Assembly (NCBI GenBank): GCA_949825025.1
Contig: OX463786.1
Span: 8,419,094 to 8,483,093 of the forward strand
Direction: 5' to 3'
DNA: 64,000 bases
Origin: Siphlonurus alternatus
Lineage: Eukaryota; Arthropoda; Insecta; Ephemeroptera; Siphlonuridae
The translations under genes were made by a program, and so were the position numbers. The notes beneath the pieces are model-generated. The model ran no database searches. It was not told the origin of the DNA and worked only from the letters and a program-made list of their open reading frames with translations. Below are positions 61,815 to 64,000 of this stretch, one piece after another (within the stretch, counting starts at the first letter, position 1; each line of letters begins with the position of its first letter).

Positions 61815-64000
61815 TTTAACTTGGCAATCGTTTACTGAACAATTAAAAAAAAAATGTCTATACGTACATCAAATTTATATTGTTAAAATTTATGTTTTTA
61901 GGCTCTTAACATATTTTTTGAATGGAGATTCGAGGTTGAAAATCCTTAAAAGTCTTATATGCTCAATATCAAGCGCTACGTGGTAGACATTTTTTTTCAA
62001 TGAAAGCTTCTTGAATAACAGTTTCAGAAGAATTTTATTTGAGATGTTGAATTATATTCTATGTGTGGAGATAACTTGTTAAAAACGATTGAAAATGAAC
62101 TTCATATTTTTGTTGTTAACTGCCATATTGTATTATAATTGTTTATAACCAGCAATCAACAATTAAGTCATATTTGAGCTATTTTGCTAGCTGAATTCAA
62201 ATAGTTTAATCATACTCTGAATTGTATAATGTCAGTACCCTGAGAAAGTGGGGTATCTCCAATTTGGGTTTGTCCAAAATGGGCCCAAATGAGACCTCTG
62301 GGCCAGGAATTATGAGAAATTACCGGTATTCACTCCAGGCTATATTATTCTAATTAAGAGTAATATTAACATCATGGGGATGGTAACATTAAATTTTTAT
62401 ATTACCAGAAAGAGGGGGTGGGGGTCAGTTAGTTGCTGCATGGGTGAGAGGTGAAAAAAAATTGCAAAAAAATTCACTTTTCCCATAAAAAATTTCAAAG
62501 GGAAATTTGTAAACAAAAATATATCCTGGGTGCAATCCTGCTTTTGTATTTATTATCCTCTTTTTAAATGCGTAACTTTTGAAACTATTTTTAATGAAAA
62601 ATGTTCAAATTTTATATTATGAATCGTGATACAATCAAAATTTGTTATCTATTTTATAAATATTGTAGTTGAAATATTTTCTAGTGACAATTACTTTATC
62701 TAATTAATAATTTTTGTGTATTCTATGTCAATCTTATTAAAAGAAAAGGATAGGAATAACCAGCAAGGCCTTACCGATCGAAAGAGTCACAGCAGGTGGA
62801 AATTCTTGTGGTCACAGAGGTTCACTCGAAAGTTTTTACATTTTTGAAACGTTTCGCATCGTGGAGATGCTTCTTCAGTCACAAGAAGAAGTAGAAGGAT
62901 TCTACTTCTTCTTGTGACTGAAGAAGCATCTCCACGATGCGAAACGTTTCAAAAATGTAAAAACTTTCGAGTGAACCTCTGTGACCACAAGAATTTCCAC
63001 CTGCTGTGACTCTTTCGATCGGTAAGGCCTTGCTGGTTATTCCTATCCTTTTCTTTTAATAAGATTATCACAACCTAAATGGTTTATTTTCCTTAATTTG
63101 TGTATTCTATGTCACTTTTATAATTATTGATTTATTTGGGTTTATTTTTTTGAGAGTCATTACTTTTTAAATGGTTTCTTCCATATTGAAGAGCTGTTAT
63201 ATTATTTAATTATGCTATTTAATTTATACCTATGATTTTTGCAATGATTGTTTAAAATATGTTTAGTATTTTTTTAGTGATATTTATAAGAAAAAATGGA
63301 AGTTAAAATGGAAATTGTATTTTGTATGAACAAAATTGTCCGCTGACTTAAATATTTTGGTATTGCTACTGCTTTTTTCAATGTAAAAATCCTAATTATT
63401 GTCAAATTTTGTATTCTTTTATGTGCTAAAATTAAGTTAAAATTCTGCAGCTTGGTACAAAAATTTTGCCTTCTTTTCACTCTACGCTAACATTTTCAAA
63501 TCATAAAATATATCATAAATCAAATATGAACTGAATATTTCTTAAAATAAAATATTTAAACTCTAAATGTTTTGAACTATGCTAAGAAATCAATCTGTAT
63601 TTGCACTTATTTTAATCATAGTAGTTTCATTATGCACTATTATGCATGAAATGCGCTTTACAATTAATATAAATGTACAATCAAATTTTTATTGCCATAT
63701 TAAACTTTATCATCGGAATTTTTGAAATAATTACAGTATATCTTTTTAACGATAACTCATCAAATTGTTGTATTTGTGTGAGTTATTAAATTCTTTCATA
63801 TTTGCTTTTTACTTTCTATTTATAAAATGCTTTGATAGCATGCAATAAAATTGCAATGTTTGTTAATTCTTTTTTTGAAAATATAAAATAAGGTGTATTT
63901 AATCTACTTGCTGGTCAAATATTAATCAATTTGTATAATTAATTTGTAAATTTTCCTATACTGGAATATTTGTCATTTTTTTATGTATTTTACATTTGAG
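61614..64000. other. Region downstream of the amine oxidase gene
   Basis: AT-rich, no further gene seen. AATAAA at 63844-63849, followed by T/G-rich sequence, is one possible poly(A) signal; others are equally possible. The palindrome at 62730-63066 would be in the 3' UTR if that signal is used. Confidence 0.5.
62730..63066. repeat. 337-bp near-perfect palindrome, probably a Penelope-like or other retroelement remnant
   Basis: Arms of 167 bp meet at a 3-nt GGA centre (62897-62899) with matching positions throughout; I saw no mismatch. TTTGTGTATTCTATGTCA (18 bp) occurs at 62713-62730 and again at 63097-63114, a TSD typical of target-primed insertion. Each arm has CTGAAGA, a 5-bp stem GCATC/GATGC and GAAACGTT, like hammerhead cores known in Penelope-like elements. 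Confidence 0.75.

Overview
The window reads as nuclear DNA of an animal, most likely an insect. It is strongly AT-rich, has two multi-exon genes with GT-AG introns, and is crowded with LINE, hAT and fold-back (MITE-like) elements. A hemimetabolous insect such as a hemipteran is my guess, resting on general repeat character and one SINE-like fragment; the species cannot be named from sequence alone.

Two conserved genes lie head to head. On the minus strand, ten exons from 25334 down to 6155 encode serine palmitoyltransferase subunit 1 (SPTLC1/LCB1, 467 aa), the non-catalytic PLP-fold partner in the first step of sphingolipid synthesis. On the plus strand, seventeen exons from 41106 to 61613 encode a flavin amine (polyamine) oxidase of about 979 aa. 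Its phase-compatible exons join two complete FAD-dependent oxidase domains into one polypeptide.

The two genes share a divergent promoter of about 400 bp. That promoter, with SPTLC1 exons 1-2 and oxidase exon 1, occurs twice as a block of 1028 bp (25030-26057 and 40398-41425). The copies have the same length and I saw no mismatch in the parts I compared. Between them lies a 14.34-kb island with no convincing host gene. Both inner edges of the island are arrays of a palindromic motif (CTATTCGCACG and its reverse complement). Each gene therefore keeps an intact nearest promoter plus a second distal copy. This is either a recent insertion with a very long flanking duplication or an assembly (haplotype) artefact.

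Region by region: 1-5170 is AT-rich flank. 5179-6150 holds small inverted repeats. 6155-22687 is SPTLC1 exons 10 to 3 with a 7.4-kb LINE in intron 3. The LINE has an intact ORF1 carrying a TARG1/OARD1-like macrodomain, and an endonuclease/reverse-transcriptase ORF2 split by a 2-kb insertion that itself contains a hAT MITE. 22889-24738 is a hAT element. 25030-26057 is promoter copy 1. 26058-40397 is the island (hAT MITEs, fold-backs, a LINE tail, a tRNA-like sequence). 40398-41425 is promoter copy 2. 41539-61613 is the oxidase gene, with introns full of fold-back elements, a minisatellite-bearing hAT MITE and a second copy of the 22889 hAT family. 61614-64000 is downstream DNA with a 337-bp near-perfect palindrome.
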